Counted from the stretch's first letter, positions 17,580 to 27,056 are shown. The stretch: DNA of 46,224 nt from Bacteroidota bacterium (GCA_020631245.1 JAHDHP010000002.1:1-46224), one strand, 5' to 3'. Notes: generated by a model from the letters alone, not told the origin. Numbers and translations are program-made.

Positions 17580-19730
17580 ATGACCACAAATACTACTTCT
17601 CTAAAACGAGAAGACCTAATCACCATAGAAAAAAAAGATGGACTCGCAACCATCTGGCTCGATAAAAAAGGAGAGAAACTCAATACCATCTCCATGGATT
17701 TTATCCCTCTTTTTGAAAGTAGCTTCGAGGAGGTCCTCAATGATTCCTCTATTCGTGCCGTTGTACTAATCAGTCCTAAAAAAGACTTTATTGCAGGGGC
17801 AGATGTACACACCTTTACCGCTGAAAAACCAGGCGACTTCCAACCCTTCACCCGCAAGGGACACGAAATTCTGAAACGAATTGAAACGAGTTCCAAACCT
17901 GTTGTTGCAGCCATTCATGGAGCCTGTTTCGGACTCGGACTCGAAATAGCCTTAGCCTGTGCAGGTCGAATTATTACCGATGATCGTTCTACCAAACTAG
18001 GACTACCAGAAGTAAAACTAGGACTATTACCAGGCGGAGGAGGAACGCAGCGTTTACCACGTCTAGTAGGGATTCAAAAAGCCCTCGACATGATGCTACA
18101 AGGGAAAAATATCTATGCCCGACCAGCCATCAAAATGGGACTCGCTGATCGCTCCGTACATAAAAGTAAACTCTATAAAGCTGCTTGTGAGTTTGCCCTG
18201 GAAATTGCCAACAATGAATTTACCCGCAAAAGCAAGCTCGATACCAAGGACAAACTCCTAGAAGGAACCAGTTTTGGACGCTCGGTAATTTTTAATCAAG
18301 CCCGCAAAATGGTACAGAAACAAACCAGCGGAAATTATCCTGCTCCCTTCGAAATTATCAAATGTGTGGAGGTAGGAATGGAACAAGGAATCGAAGCTGG
18401 TTTTGCCGAAGAAATTGTCCGTTTCGAAAAATTAATGCTCACACCCGAAAGCCGTCAGCTACGCCATATCTTCTTCAATATGACCGAAAAGAAGAAGAAC
18501 CCTATGGCAGATAAAGCAAAGAAGGTCGAGTGTATCGCCATGCTCGGAGCTGGGTTTATGGGCGCAGGGATTACCGAAGTCAGTATCACCAACGACATCG
18601 ATGTCATCCTAAAAGACATTAGCGAGGATACTATTGCTTCTGCTAAGAAATTGATTTGGAAAAGCTTTAGCAAAAGTGTAAAGCGTAAATCAATGGGCAA
18701 AATAGAAGCAGAACGCCTCATTGGTGAAATCAAAGGACAATTGGATTATAGTGGCTTCAAACGCCCCGAAATAGTAATCGAAGCCGTATTCGAAGACCTC
18801 GATTTAAAACAACGAGTACTTGCAGAAGTAGAAGCAGTTACTAGTAAAGATTGCATTTTTGCGAGTAACACTTCCGCCTTACCGATTTCTGCTATTGCCG
18901 AAAAATCAGCCCGCCCCGAACTTATTATTGGGATGCATTATTTTTCACCTGTTCCCAAAATGCCACTGCTCGAAATCGTTAAAACCGAAAAAACAGCCGA
19001 TTGGGTAGTTGCCACTTGTTTAGACATCGGAATCCGTCAAGGCAAAACATGTATCGTTGTCAAAGATGGTCCAGGTTTCTACACCACCCGCATTCTAGCT
19101 CCATTCATGAACGAAGCCCTTTTGATGCTCGAAGAAGGAGCCAAGATTGATGACCTTGATAAAGGCATGAAAGATTTTGGGTATCCTGTTGGTCCCATCA
19201 CCCTCATGGACGAGGTCGGAATAGATGTTGGTGCCCACATTATGAGCGGCGACCTTATCAAACTCTTTATTGAACAACGAGAAGATGTAAAAATCAGTGA
19301 AGCGATCATGGAAATGAGTAAGATGGGTTACAAAGGGCGCAAAAACAAAAAAGGATTCTACAAATACGATCCAAAAACAGGCAAAAAAGGCGAGTATAAC
19401 CCCGAAGTATATGCCTACTTTGGTGGTGATGAGCGTCGAGAAATGGACAAACAAACCATTCAACGACGTTGTGCCTTAGTAATGGTCAATGAAGCAGCTA
19501 TGTGCCTGCAAGAAGGTATTATCGCCAATCCAACAGACGGAGATGTCGGAGCTATTTTCGGTATCGGATTCCCGCCATTTAGAGGAGGCCCTTTCCGCTA
19601 TGTCGATGAATTAGGAGCCTCAAAAGTGGTCAAACGTCTCGAAAAACTCGCAGAACGTTTCGGAGGTCGCTTCAAACCAGCCGATATTTTGGTCGAATAC
19701 GCTAAGGAAGGCAAAAAGTTTTATCCTTAA
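17580..19730 (+). CDS. fadJ: Enoyl-CoA hydratase/3-hydroxyacyl-CoA dehydrogenase (FadJ-like)
   Basis: A 716-residue bifunctional beta-oxidation enzyme. Residues 10-290 form the crotonase domain: FIAGADVHTF and GACFGLGLEIALACAGRI, with the catalytic glutamates expected in LGLPEVKLGLLPGGGG. Residues 320-500 form the NAD-binding hydroxyacyl-CoA dehydrogenase domain (MLGAGFMGAGI; FASNTSALPISAIA; GMHYFSPVPKMPLLEIV). Residues 500-716 form the C-terminal helical domain (VKDGPGFYTTRIL; GFPPFRGGPFRYVD). The overall length fits FadJ/FadB alpha subunits. Paired with the thiolase, it should form the trifunctional complex. It starts at ATG 17580. An element A copy follows 80 bases after the stop. Confidence 0.94.
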   Translation: MTTNTTSLKREDLITIEKKDGLATIWLDKKGEKLNTISMDFIPLFESSFEEVLNDSSIRAVVLISPKKDFIAGADVHTFTAEKPGDFQPFTRKGHEILKRIETSSKPVVAAIHGACFGLGLEIALACAGRIITDDRSTKLGLPEVKLGLLPGGGGTQRLPRLVGIQKALDMMLQGKNIYARPAIKMGLADRSVHKSKLYKAACEFALEIANNEFTRKSKLDTKDKLLEGTSFGRSVIFNQARKMVQKQTSGNYPAPFEIIKCVEVGMEQGIEAGFAEEIVRFEKLMLTPESRQLRHIFFNMTEKKKNPMADKAKKVECIAMLGAGFMGAGITEVSITNDIDVILKDISEDTIASAKKLIWKSFSKSVKRKSMGKIEAERLIGEIKGQLDYSGFKRPEIVIEAVFEDLDLKQRVLAEVEAVTSKDCIFASNTSALPISAIAEKSARPELIIGMHYFSPVPKMPLLEIVKTEKTADWVVATCLDIGIRQGKTCIVVKDGPGFYTTRILAPFMNEALLMLEEGAKIDDLDKGMKDFGYPVGPITLMDEVGIDVGAHIMSGDLIKLFIEQREDVKISEAIMEMSKMGYKGRKNKKGFYKYDPKTGKKGEYNPEVYAYFGGDERREMDKQTIQRRCALVMVNEAAMCLQEGIIANPTDGDVGAIFGIGFPPFRGGPFRYVDELGASKVVKRLEKLAERFGGRFKPADILVEYAKEGKKFYP

Positions 19731-19809
19731 TTGGAGGGGGATTGTTCTAATTGGAGAATATGACAACATCCAATCACCCAGTCACTCAATCACCCAATCA
19801 CCAATAGCT

Positions 19810-20052
19810 GGGCGTGTCCCAGCCGCAATGCTGCCATCCGCCCGTTCATGCGTCCTCGCATGAACTAAACGGATGACAGCACTGCGGCTGGGTCGGGCTA
19901 TCCGCTTGTAGTTGGCTTGCAGAAAAGGTGTTCGGCGAATACGCCTAGCAGTGTCTTCCGCTGTCAGCCCTGCTAGGCGTGCCTCACTACCTTTCTGTAC
20001 AGACGTTGCACGCAACGTCTCTACGCCAAGCTACCACTACTATCCCTCACGT
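19810..20052 (+). repeat. Element A, copy A3
   Basis: It begins GGGCGTGTCCC at 19810. The variable hairpin (AGCCGCAATGCTGCCATCCG against its near complement, 19821-19880) has loop core GCGTCCTCGC. Then come GGTCGGGCTATCCG, the hairpin CGCCTAGCAG..CTGCTAGGCG, and the second stem CAGAAAAGG..CCTTTCTG. The closing stem GTAGTTGGC pairs with GCCAAGCTAC, and the end is TATCCCTCACG. It is nearly identical to A4 in the conserved half, apart from orientation. Confidence 0.88.
19997..20024. repeat. Nested palindrome D-prime inside A3
   Basis: GTACAGACGTTGC..GCAACGTCTCTAC is a near-perfect 28-base palindrome between the second stem and the closing stem of A3. The same palindrome sits at the same place in A4 (28920-28947) but not in A1, A2, A5, A6 or A7. 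Confidence 0.75.
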
Positions 20053-20145
20053 AAACCAATGAGTGAATTAGTGAATGTGTGATTGAGAGAATAAGCGTTA
20101 CGCTTCACTCATTCATTCACTCAACCACTCAATCACTCGTTTATT

Positions 20146-21222
20146 TTGAACACCTACGGCAAACAATTTCGCATCACTACCTTTGGAGAATCTCACGGCG
20201 TCGGATTAGGCGTTATTATAGATGGTTGTCCAGCAGGTTTAGTAATAGACATAGACTTTATACAATCTGAACTCGCAAGGCGGCGCCCAGGGCAGTCAGC
20301 TATTGTTACCCAACGGAAAGAAGGAGATGAAGTAGAAATCATGTCAGGCATTTTCGAAGGAAAAGCCACTGGCACACCTATCGCCATGATCATCCGCAAT
20401 AAAGATCAACGTTCCCGCGATTATAGCCATATTGTGGACAAGTATCGTCCCTCCCACGCAGATTTTACCTATGATCAAAAATATGGATTCCGCGATTACC
20501 GAGGAGGAGGAAGATCTTCTGCGAGGGAAACAGTGGCACGCGTGGCAGCAGGGGCTATTGCCAAGCAATTCTTAAAACAGCAAGGAATACATATTACCGC
20601 GTGGGTACAACAAGTAGGGAGCCTTAAAGTAGAACAAAGTTACCACGACTTAGATTTTACGCAAATAGAGCAAAATCCCGTCCGCTGTGCCGATCCAAAG
20701 ATGGCCATCGAAATGGAAAAATTAATACGAGCGGTTCGCAAAGATGGAGATACGATAGGAGGATGTGTAGGTGCGGTGATTCAAGGAGTACCAGCGGGAT
20801 TAGGGGAACCTGTCTTTGATAAACTACACGCAGAACTAGCCAAAGCGATGATGAGCATTAATGCGGCTAAAGGATTTGAATACGGTTCTGGATTCGATGG
20901 AGCTATGATGCGTGGATCAGCCCATAATGACCGATTCGTTACGGATGAAGCAGGAGAAATTGTTACGAAAACCAATTTTTCAGGAGGCATACAAGGAGGC
21001 ATTTCAAATGGGATGGATATTTACTTCAGGGTAGCTTTCAAGCCTGTTGCTACGATTATTCCCGACCAAGAGACTGTCGATAAAGAAGGAAAGGCTACGA
21101 CAATCAAAGGAAAGGGGAGGCACGACCCTTGTGTGTTGCCAAGAGCTGTTCCTATTGTAGAGGCAATGGCAGCTTTGGTAATCACAGACTTCTCTTTACG
21201 TCAATTAGCTAGTCGAATTTGA
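20146..21222 (+). CDS. aroC: Chorismate synthase
   Basis: A 358-residue FMN-dependent enzyme that converts 5-enolpyruvylshikimate-3-phosphate to chorismate, the last step of the shikimate pathway. The N-terminus [17 protein letters not shown] is canonical. [18 protein letters not shown] is the FMN-binding signature (about 125-142), and [19 protein letters not shown] is the conserved C-terminal block. The start is TTG at 20146: the conserved N-terminal sequence begins immediately after it and no ATG is available. The TTG lies within TTATTTTG, close to a -7-like motif, and directly after the repeat block that follows element A3. The stop precedes the metalloprotease gene's ATG by 32 bases. Confidence 0.96.
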   Translation: MNTYGKQFRITTFGESHGVGLGVIIDGCPAGLVIDIDFIQSELARRRPGQSAIVTQRKEGDEVEIMSGIFEGKATGTPIAMIIRNKDQRSRDYSHIVDKYRPSHADFTYDQKYGFRDYRGGGRSSARETVARVAAGAIAKQFLKQQGIHITAWVQQVGSLKVEQSYHDLDFTQIEQNPVRCADPKMAIEMEKLIRAVRKDGDTIGGCVGAVIQGVPAGLGEPVFDKLHAELAKAMMSINAAKGFEYGSGFDGAMMRGSAHNDRFVTDEAGEIVTKTNFSGGIQGGISNGMDIYFRVAFKPVATIIPDQETVDKEGKATTIKGKGRHDPCVLPRAVPIVEAMAALVITDFSLRQLASRI

Positions 21223-21254
21223 CATTTTTTTTGAATAATAAACTACACTACACG

Positions 21255-23435
21255 ATGAATTTTAAACTTTTAGGATTAATCCTATTAACCCTTCTATGTT
21301 GGTTACCAATAAGCTCACAAGCGCAAGTCAATAAAAATGACTGGAAACTTCATACTCCTAGAAGAAATAATGTAGACCTTAACTTTTCAGCCACTCACAC
21401 TAAATTTCAACAAGCCTATATTTCTATTGAAGATCTCAAAGAAAAAATGCAGCTTGTGACACAAGAAATAGAACTCCCAACACCTGATGGACATTTCGAA
21501 ACCTTTGAGATACAACCAGTACAAGTGGTTGCAAATGAGGTAAAAGATCTGTATACCATCAAAACATTTAGAGGGACTAAAAAAGGGGATGCTACGTCAA
21601 TTATCGCCTGTAATATTAGTGATCAAGGATTTCATGCTGCCGTATATGATGGGGAGGATAGTTATTTTATAGAACCTATACATAATGATCATCCAGAGCA
21701 TGTAGCGATTTTTTATAATCAAGATAGATTATCAAATATTACTTGTCATGTACAAGCATTGGTGAAAGATGATATAACCATAGAGGCTTTATCTCTTCAA
21801 GGTAATTCGAACAAAAAACGTAGCTTTCGACTAGCAATCGCTGCAACAAGTACCTATTGCAACGATTTTGGAGGGGAGCCTTACAGTGACACCAATGTTC
21901 TGAATGCATTAGCTGCGGGAGTTAATTTAATCAATCCTATTTTTCTTCGAGATGTAGGAATAGAGTTTACCTTAGTAACAAATAATGCACTAATCTTTGC
22001 TGATTATTATGAAGATCCATATGATATGTATGATCAAGATGAAGCATCAACTATCAATCATGAAGAGTGTGTAAATGCACTTGGTGAGGATGGTTTTGAT
22101 ATTGGACATGTGATAGGTACCGAGGATGAAGGGGGTGTGGGTAGTTTAGCTTGCATCTGTGATAACGCTACTAAGGGAGAAGGAGTATCTAGTGGACCTA
22201 CTGATATTATTGAGCTTTGGGTAGATCTTGTTAGTCATGAGCTAGGGCATCAATTGGGTTCGGAACACAATTTTTCATCCGAAGAATGTGCAAACTCTTA
22301 TATGGGTCATCGCTTTGAGCCAGGAGAAGGTTCAACGATCATGTGTTATGTAGGTGTCTGCGAAGTGGGACCATCAATAGTTACTACTCCTTATTTTCAT
22401 TATAATTCTATCAAAACGATTCGAACAGCCTTAAATGAGACTGCTTGTACTGGCTCAATTGTGAGTGGGAATACGAATAGCCCTATAGCAGATGCAAAAG
22501 CAGATATTACTATTCCTAAAGAAACTCCCTTTATCTTAGTGGGAAGTGCTACTGATGAAAATGATGGGCTTGAGAACTTAACTTATAATTGGCATCAGTG
22601 GGAAGGAAGTGGTGAGGAAACGGTAGGTCAACCCAATTGTGAGAATTTAGATCAACCTTTGTTTAAATATGTCGCACCTTCCACTGAAAATCATCGTTCA
22701 TTCCCTCAATATATAGATGTCTTAGCAGGCAACAATCATAAGTTTTGGGAAAAACTTCCTTGTGTGGCAGGAGAAATGGACTTTTCATTAGCTGTTCGAG
22801 ATAATAATACCACCTTTGGTAGAATCGCACAAGATATAATGAAGGTAAATGTCGCTGATACGGGACCATTTGAAGTAAGTGCTCCTAATGGTGGTGAAAC
22901 TATCATTGGAGGAACTTCTGAAGCCATAACATGGACGGTGAATGGTACAGATGCACATTGTCCTTTAGTAGATGTTTTGTTTTCATCAGACCGAGGAGTT
23001 ACTTATACGATTATTGCTGATGGAATAGCAAATAATGGTAGTGCATTGTTAGAATTGCCCAATATACCAACTACAAAAGGGCGTATTCTAGTTCGATGTG
23101 ATGTAGAAGGTAAATTTAGGGCTTCCTCTACTTTTTTTGATGTATCTAATAATGATTTTGTCGTTGAGGCAGGAAGTACAGGTACATATGAACTTGCAGG
23201 TTTCAGCATTTCTATTTTTCCTAATCCGACATCAAAACAAATTTCTATCATTCCCTCAAACACAGACTCATTTGCATTTGAGTTGATTGATTTAAATGGA
23301 AGAATTATAAAAGCAGGTGAAATGAACCAAGCAACTAATATAAATGTGCTTGGTATTCCTGCTGGATTGTATTATTTGCGAATAGTAAATCAATATTCAG
23401 GTAAAGCTGTTGCCGAAAAAATAGTTATTGAATAA
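21255..23435 (+). CDS. Secreted reprolysin-like zinc metalloprotease with T9SS type A sorting domain
   Basis: A 726-residue secreted protein. The signal peptide spans about 1-24 (LLGLILLTLLCWLPISSQA). A propeptide-like region follows (about 30-190). The metzincin catalytic domain (about 195-400) has the zinc motif HELGHQLGSEH (His328, Glu329, His332, His338) and a Met-turn-like MCY after GHRFEPGEGSTI. Ig-like regions come next (PKETPFILVGSATDENDGLENLTYNWHQ), then a FEVSAPNGGETIIGG module. The last 75 residues are a T9SS type A sorting domain (FSISIFPNPTSKQISI, LNGRIIKAGEM, PAGLYYLRIV). ATG 21255 is chosen over TTG 21219 because it starts a proper signal peptide. It probably degrades extracellular protein or matures other surface proteins. 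Confidence 0.93.
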   Translation: MNFKLLGLILLTLLCWLPISSQAQVNKNDWKLHTPRRNNVDLNFSATHTKFQQAYISIEDLKEKMQLVTQEIELPTPDGHFETFEIQPVQVVANEVKDLYTIKTFRGTKKGDATSIIACNISDQGFHAAVYDGEDSYFIEPIHNDHPEHVAIFYNQDRLSNITCHVQALVKDDITIEALSLQGNSNKKRSFRLAIAATSTYCNDFGGEPYSDTNVLNALAAGVNLINPIFLRDVGIEFTLVTNNALIFADYYEDPYDMYDQDEASTINHEECVNALGEDGFDIGHVIGTEDEGGVGSLACICDNATKGEGVSSGPTDIIELWVDLVSHELGHQLGSEHNFSSEECANSYMGHRFEPGEGSTIMCYVGVCEVGPSIVTTPYFHYNSIKTIRTALNETACTGSIVSGNTNSPIADAKADITIPKETPFILVGSATDENDGLENLTYNWHQWEGSGEETVGQPNCENLDQPLFKYVAPSTENHRSFPQYIDVLAGNNHKFWEKLPCVAGEMDFSLAVRDNNTTFGRIAQDIMKVNVADTGPFEVSAPNGGETIIGGTSEAITWTVNGTDAHCPLVDVLFSSDRGVTYTIIADGIANNGSALLELPNIPTTKGRILVRCDVEGKFRASSTFFDVSNNDFVVEAGSTGTYELAGFSISIFPNPTSKQISIIPSNTDSFAFELIDLNGRIIKAGEMNQATNINVLGIPAGLYYLRIVNQYSGKAVAEKIVIE

Positions 23436-23477
23436 TAATCAACTAAAATACTAATTCAATTATATAAAAACAGGAAC

Positions 23478-23921
23478 ATGAAGGCACTCATAATATTATC
23501 CTTAATTACAGCTACCATCGTCTGTATTAGTTGTAACAAGCATTCATCAAAAAAAAGTGTTGAAAAGATTGATCACACTTTTGAAGTGGAATACAAAAGA
23601 GGAAAAGGTAGGTCAAAGAGCAAACCTGCTTATACTATTGCACTAAAAGGTAATGTTGTTACATTTAATGGCATTGCTAATGTTGATGTGATGGGAGAAA
23701 AAACCTTTGAAATCTCTACTTCAAAATATAAAGCGATTAAAGAAGCATTTGATAGTAGTAACTTTTCCGAATTTGAAGAGCTGTATCAGGGAAGAATGCG
23801 GGACTTACCGATGATGAAGCTCACTTTTAAGGAGCATACGGTGAAATATCAAGAAAAAGCAGCCCCCGAAAATTTAGCAAAGTTGGGTCAAAAAATGGAA
23901 GAATTATTACCTACTAAATAA
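23478..23921 (+). CDS. Putative lipoprotein, DUF6438-like
   Basis: A 147-residue protein with a lipoprotein signal peptide (LIILSLITATIVCISC, Cys19 predicted). The mature part (about 35-140) has YTIALKGNVVTFNGIANVDVMGEKTFEIS and FKEAFDSSNFSEFEELYQ-like segments, reminiscent of DUF6438 proteins, but it lacks the paired cysteines near the start of that domain. It lies 42 bases after the protease gene on the same strand and may be co-transcribed. Its function is unknown and the family match is by eye only. Confidence 0.6.
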   Translation: MKALIILSLITATIVCISCNKHSSKKSVEKIDHTFEVEYKRGKGRSKSKPAYTIALKGNVVTFNGIANVDVMGEKTFEISTSKYKAIKEAFDSSNFSEFEELYQGRMRDLPMMKLTFKEHTVKYQEKAAPENLAKLGQKMEELLPTK

Positions 23922-23989
23922 AGACATTCATTATGGTCTTCCTGTATCTAAGTAAAGATGAAAAAATAAATTGATCAAATATTGCTAGG

Positions 23990-24183
23990 CTATTTGTTGA
24001 CAAGACAAGGCGATGAACGAGCGATAAAATGCATTGCATTTTTGGATGTCCAGTGGACATTCAAGCGAAGAGAACCGCTTGCGGATGCTTGGCAGCAGTG
24101 GGCTTCTGGCGAGGCTTTTCAACGAAGTATTGTTAGCAAAGAGACAGCTAGATTGGTCAATTTATTCTTTCCTCTTTACCAGC
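23990..24183 (+). ncRNA. Candidate structured RNA or decayed element in an AT-rich gap
   Basis: A GC-richer island inside a gene-poor region. Two adjacent palindromes of 15 bases each have 7-base arms and a single central base: AAATGCA-T-TGCATTT (24027-24041) and ATGTCCA-G-TGGACAT (24046-24060). A third hairpin follows (CAAGCG/CGCTTG, 24062-24081), and a terminator-like hairpin lies downstream at 24184. A 71-codon open frame here has no recognisable protein features. No clear promoter was found, so this may equally be a repeat remnant. Confidence 0.35.
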
Positions 24184-24218
24184 GATGTACTAATTAGTTA
24201 CATCACCTATATTTTTTT
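24184..24218 (+). terminator. Terminator-like hairpin with T-tract
   Basis: GATGTA pairs with TACATC around CTAATTAG (one bulged T), followed after seven bases by TTTTTTT. It may end the lipoprotein transcript (stop at 23921) or the candidate RNA just upstream. Confidence 0.5.
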
Positions 24219-24290
24219 GCCTTTTTAAGCTTGGTTGTAAAATCAAGACAGCTTCTAAACCTTACTTAGACAAAAGTATGACTAAACTAA

Positions 24291-24322
24291 TTTGTAAATC
24301 TGTATTTGCTTCAATACATTTG
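24291..24322 (+). promoter_or_regulatory. Canonical promoter with no gene close downstream
   Basis: TTTG (24291-24294), 20 bases, TACATTTG (24315-24322): a full match to the Bacteroidota consensus. The next gene on this strand begins at 24809. Immediately downstream is a small hairpin and a T-rich run (24328-24366). The gap 24323-24808 is AT-rich and shows no other feature that I can support. Confidence 0.5.
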
Positions 24323-24808
24323 CATTCCTACTTTCGTAGTTAGGTTTAATTTTTTATTTTTTTTTGACAACAATAGTGTTTTTCTCAATTTTAGCTCTAC
24401 CCAATTTCTAGGGACATACAGAAACAGATAACTTACCTTTACATAGGGCTGCTTTGATTTATATTTATTGAGGGTAATTTGATATTTGTACGCAAGTATA
24501 AAATCTTTACATTTTTTTAATTGTAGTAATCTGCAACTATTTTTCTATTTGAAATAGCATAATGATTAGTTATAAATTAAGTAAAAATGTTGATTTGCAA
24601 GGTTTTGTATTTTGTATATAAATAGATTTGAATTTAAGTATCGTCTTTATAGCGTATGTACTGTTATACTTCCTTTTGTACATAGATGAAAGGTAGTAAA
24701 CTCCCCAATTAATTGACTTATGGTATAAATTTTGATCTATAAAGGATTAATACCTCGCAAAAATACCTAAGTGATTGAGTAAAATTTTATGATTAAAAAC
24801 ACTAAACA

Positions 24809-25270
24809 ATGGATTATCACCTTGCTAACCTTGAATCACAAGATTATATTGAATTAGACAAGAAAAGTTGGTTGCAAATTTTAAGTGCAGCTTACCAAGG
24901 AGGATGGCGTCCAAAAGGAACAATTATGCAAATTGGCAATCAGGATATACATGTTACGCATGTAGGAGGAGAAACGATAACAATCGGAAGTGCTATTAAT
25001 AACACGACACATTGGAGCGGGAATTATACGGAAATGAGGCGACAAATTGTTACAGAGAGAGATTCTATCGCATTTGCGCTTGCCTTGAAAGAATCAACTA
25101 TTGACCCGGTAATTATCTCTTTTATAGCTAAAGGAGCTTTTCGAATTGGAAAATCAGCCACTGGAGAAGTAGAACTACAAGAGGGAGCCGCATTAGAGGC
25201 TACTGTTGTTACACTTGAAAATACGATGAATGAAAATCCAGAATTGGATACTTTACAAAGAAGAGCTTAA
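24809..25270 (+). CDS. Hypothetical protein
   Basis: A 153-residue soluble protein with no signal peptide or membrane segment. It begins MDYHLANLESQDYIELDKKSW. A glycine-containing central part follows (GGWRPKGTIMQIG, VGGETITIGSAINN), then a mostly helical second half. I do not recognise the family. The codon use and composition look like ordinary coding sequence for this genome and the ATG is well placed. It is preceded by a long AT-rich gap and converges with the pseudouridine synthase gene, whose stop is 48 bases away. Confidence 0.65.
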   Translation: MDYHLANLESQDYIELDKKSWLQILSAAYQGGWRPKGTIMQIGNQDIHVTHVGGETITIGSAINNTTHWSGNYTEMRRQIVTERDSIAFALALKESTIDPVIISFIAKGAFRIGKSATGEVELQEGAALEATVVTLENTMNENPELDTLQRRA

Positions 25271-25318
25271 AAAGCTTATTTCTTCTTTGATCTAACCCAT
25301 TTTATAGCCTCAATCAAA

Positions 25319-26044
25319 CTACCCATTTTTTTTATCTATTTGTGATAATAGATCTACCCCCCAGTTGAAATGCTTGAACAATAGTTCCAACGGTGTAGAT
25401 AAGGAGGCAGTTAACATCAACTTTTGCTGTGTGAATGGATGCTCAAAAGCCAAGCTTCTGGACATCAATAACAGATTAGGGATTTTTATTTCTTCTCTGA
25501 AAAAGCGGTTATGCTTATTATCTCCGTATAGGTTATCTCCAATAATAGGATGACGTAGGTGTCCCAGGTGTTTTCGCAACTGGTGCTTGCGTCCTGTTAC
25601 TGGTTCAAGATATACGAGTGAATATCTAGCGGTTTGATAACGGCCAACAGCACACGGCAATTCAATGGTTTTAAGTGTGGTTAATTTTGTTACTGCCTCC
25701 TGTTTTATATTTTTTCCCTCCTTTTGTAGTGCATAGTCAATAAGAATACTTGATGGAGTGTATCCCCGCGCCAAAGCAAGATAAGCCTTCTGCACTTTTC
25801 GTTCCATCCATAATATACCCATCTTTTGGGCAGCTTCTTTGTGAAGCCCAAATAAAAGCACTCCTGCGGTCTTTCGATCAAGGCGGTGAATAGGGTAGAC
25901 GCGTTGTTTTATTTGCTTGCGAAGTATTTGTAAGGCAAATAAATCCGTTTCTTCAGCAATTTTGGTGCGGTGAACGAGCAAGCCAGAGGGCTTGTGTACA
26001 GCAATTAGGTGCTCATCTTGATAAATCACTTCTAATCTTTCCAT
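25319..26044 (-). CDS. RluA-family RNA pseudouridine synthase (TruC-like)
   Basis: A 241-residue enzyme that isomerises uridine to pseudouridine in tRNA or rRNA. The catalytic motif is HRLDRKTAGVLLF with Asp56. Further blocks are VHKPSGLLVHRT at the N-terminus, KAYLALARGY and PVTGRKHQLRKHLGHLRHPIIGD. There is no S4 domain, and the length matches TruC, which modifies U65 of certain tRNAs; the exact target is inferred. It starts at ATG 26044 and is divergent from the polyphosphate glucokinase gene. Confidence 0.9.
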   Translation of the reverse strand: MERLEVIYQDEHLIAVHKPSGLLVHRTKIAEETDLFALQILRKQIKQRVYPIHRLDRKTAGVLLFGLHKEAAQKMGILWMERKVQKAYLALARGYTPSSILIDYALQKEGKNIKQEAVTKLTTLKTIELPCAVGRYQTARYSLVYLEPVTGRKHQLRKHLGHLRHPIIGDNLYGDNKHNRFFREEIKIPNLLLMSRSLAFEHPFTQQKLMLTASLSTPLELLFKHFNWGVDLLSQIDKKNG

Positions 26045-26082
26045 CTATATCCGTATAATTTTTTATAACTGACTTAAAACTT

Positions 26083-26090
26083 TAAATTTG
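26083..26090 (+). promoter_or_regulatory. Bacteroidota -7 element TAAATTTG
   Basis: An exact TAnnTTTG match 38 bases before the GTG start of the glucokinase gene. No TTTG is seen at the expected -33 position. Confidence 0.5.
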
Positions 26091-26128
26091 CGCTTATTTA
26101 TTGAATTTACAAGTAAAAACATAATTAA

Positions 26129-26863
26129 GTGAAAGTACTAGGCATAGATATAGGAGGTTCAGGTATGAAAGGAGCACCTGTAGATACTCGTACAGGAGAA
26201 TTATTAGCAGAGCGTTATCGCGTAGAAACTCCTCAACCTGCTACTCCCGAAAGTGTGATTGAAAAAGTGGGGGAGATTGCCCGACATTTTAATTGGCGTG
26301 GACGAATTGGGTGTGGTTTTCCAGCAGCGATTTTACATGGAAAAGTGATGACTGCTTCCAATATAGATAAAGCATGGATTGGCCGAGAGGTAGCTAGTGA
26401 TTTTGAAAAGGTAACGAGTTGCCCTACTAATGTAATTAACGATGCTGATGCAGCTGGATTGGCAGAAGTCGCTTTTGGGGCGGGCAAAAATCGAACAGGG
26501 CTATTGTTTGTAGTAACGGTAGGTACGGGTATTGGCTCGGCTTTGATTAATAGTGGGAAACTCGTTGCTAATACTGAGTTGGGGCATCTACATTTTAATG
26601 GGATGGTAGCTGAAAAATTTGTGGCTGATTCGATCCGCAAAAAGGAAGGCTTAAGCTGGGATGAATGGGGAAAACGTTTTGATCAATACTTAGTACACAT
26701 TTACCGCTTGTTTTATCCAGATATGATTATTGTGGGTGGAGGAGCTAGTAAGAAGTTTGAATTGTACAAAAAGCATTTGTCTATTGCTGATAAGGTGATG
26801 CCTGCAGTGTTGTTGAATAATGCGGGTATTGTAGGGGCTGCGCTTGCTGGGAGATCGAATTAG
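26129..26863 (+). CDS. ppgK: Polyphosphate glucokinase (ROK family)
   Basis: A 244-residue ROK-family kinase expected to phosphorylate glucose from inorganic polyphosphate (and often ATP). The N-terminal phosphate loop is [17 protein letters not shown]. The sugar-site block [17 protein letters not shown] contains the catalytic aspartate, and [12 protein letters not shown] is the second phosphate motif. LGHLHFNG replaces the zinc-finger segment of other ROK kinases, as is usual in PPGK. The length is normal. The start is GTG 26129; the conserved loop begins two residues later and there is no alternative ATG. A TAAATTTG promoter box lies upstream. Confidence 0.92.
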   Translation: MKVLGIDIGGSGMKGAPVDTRTGELLAERYRVETPQPATPESVIEKVGEIARHFNWRGRIGCGFPAAILHGKVMTASNIDKAWIGREVASDFEKVTSCPTNVINDADAAGLAEVAFGAGKNRTGLLFVVTVGTGIGSALINSGKLVANTELGHLHFNGMVAEKFVADSIRKKEGLSWDEWGKRFDQYLVHIYRLFYPDMIIVGGGASKKFELYKKHLSIADKVMPAVLLNNAGIVGAALAGRSN

Positions 26864-26867
26864 TCCA

Positions 26868-26940
26868 CCACCGATTTCTCTGATTTACACGGATTTAATG
26901 ACCACTGATTTCTCTGATTTACACGGATTTTGCACAGATT
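26868..26940 (+). repeat. Left arm of the repeat flanking the GxxExxY gene
   Basis: Two direct copies of CCACYGATTTCTCTGATTTA-type units, each continuing into CACGGATTT (26868-26896 and 26902-26930), are followed by TGCACAGATT. The sequence is an imperfect inverted copy of the block at 27484-27528 on the other side of the GxxExxY gene. Confidence 0.75.
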
Positions 26941-27056
26941 GATTGTGTTAGGCGTTATAAGATGAAATAATTATTGGGATAAATAATAGTGTTCTCTTAT
27001 TAATCTGTGATATTAATTACAACCGATTAACTATTAATTTTAGAAAACGATAGTTT

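Larger units (their letters stand above)
19768..20139. repeat. 8-mer arrays flanking element A3
   Basis: Degenerate CACTCAAT/GTGATTGA-type 8-mers lie before the element (19768-19807) and after it (20056-20139). The downstream block is itself an inverted repeat around the palindrome AAGCGTAACGCTT (near 20090-20102 on one strand). The block ends about seven bases before the TTG start of chorismate synthase. The same 8-mer type forms the variable stems of A1 and A4. Confidence 0.7.

Noticed and set aside
23982-24197. 71-codon open frame in the structured island
   Set aside because: There is no recognisable domain, it overlaps three inverted repeats, and no convincing start context was found.
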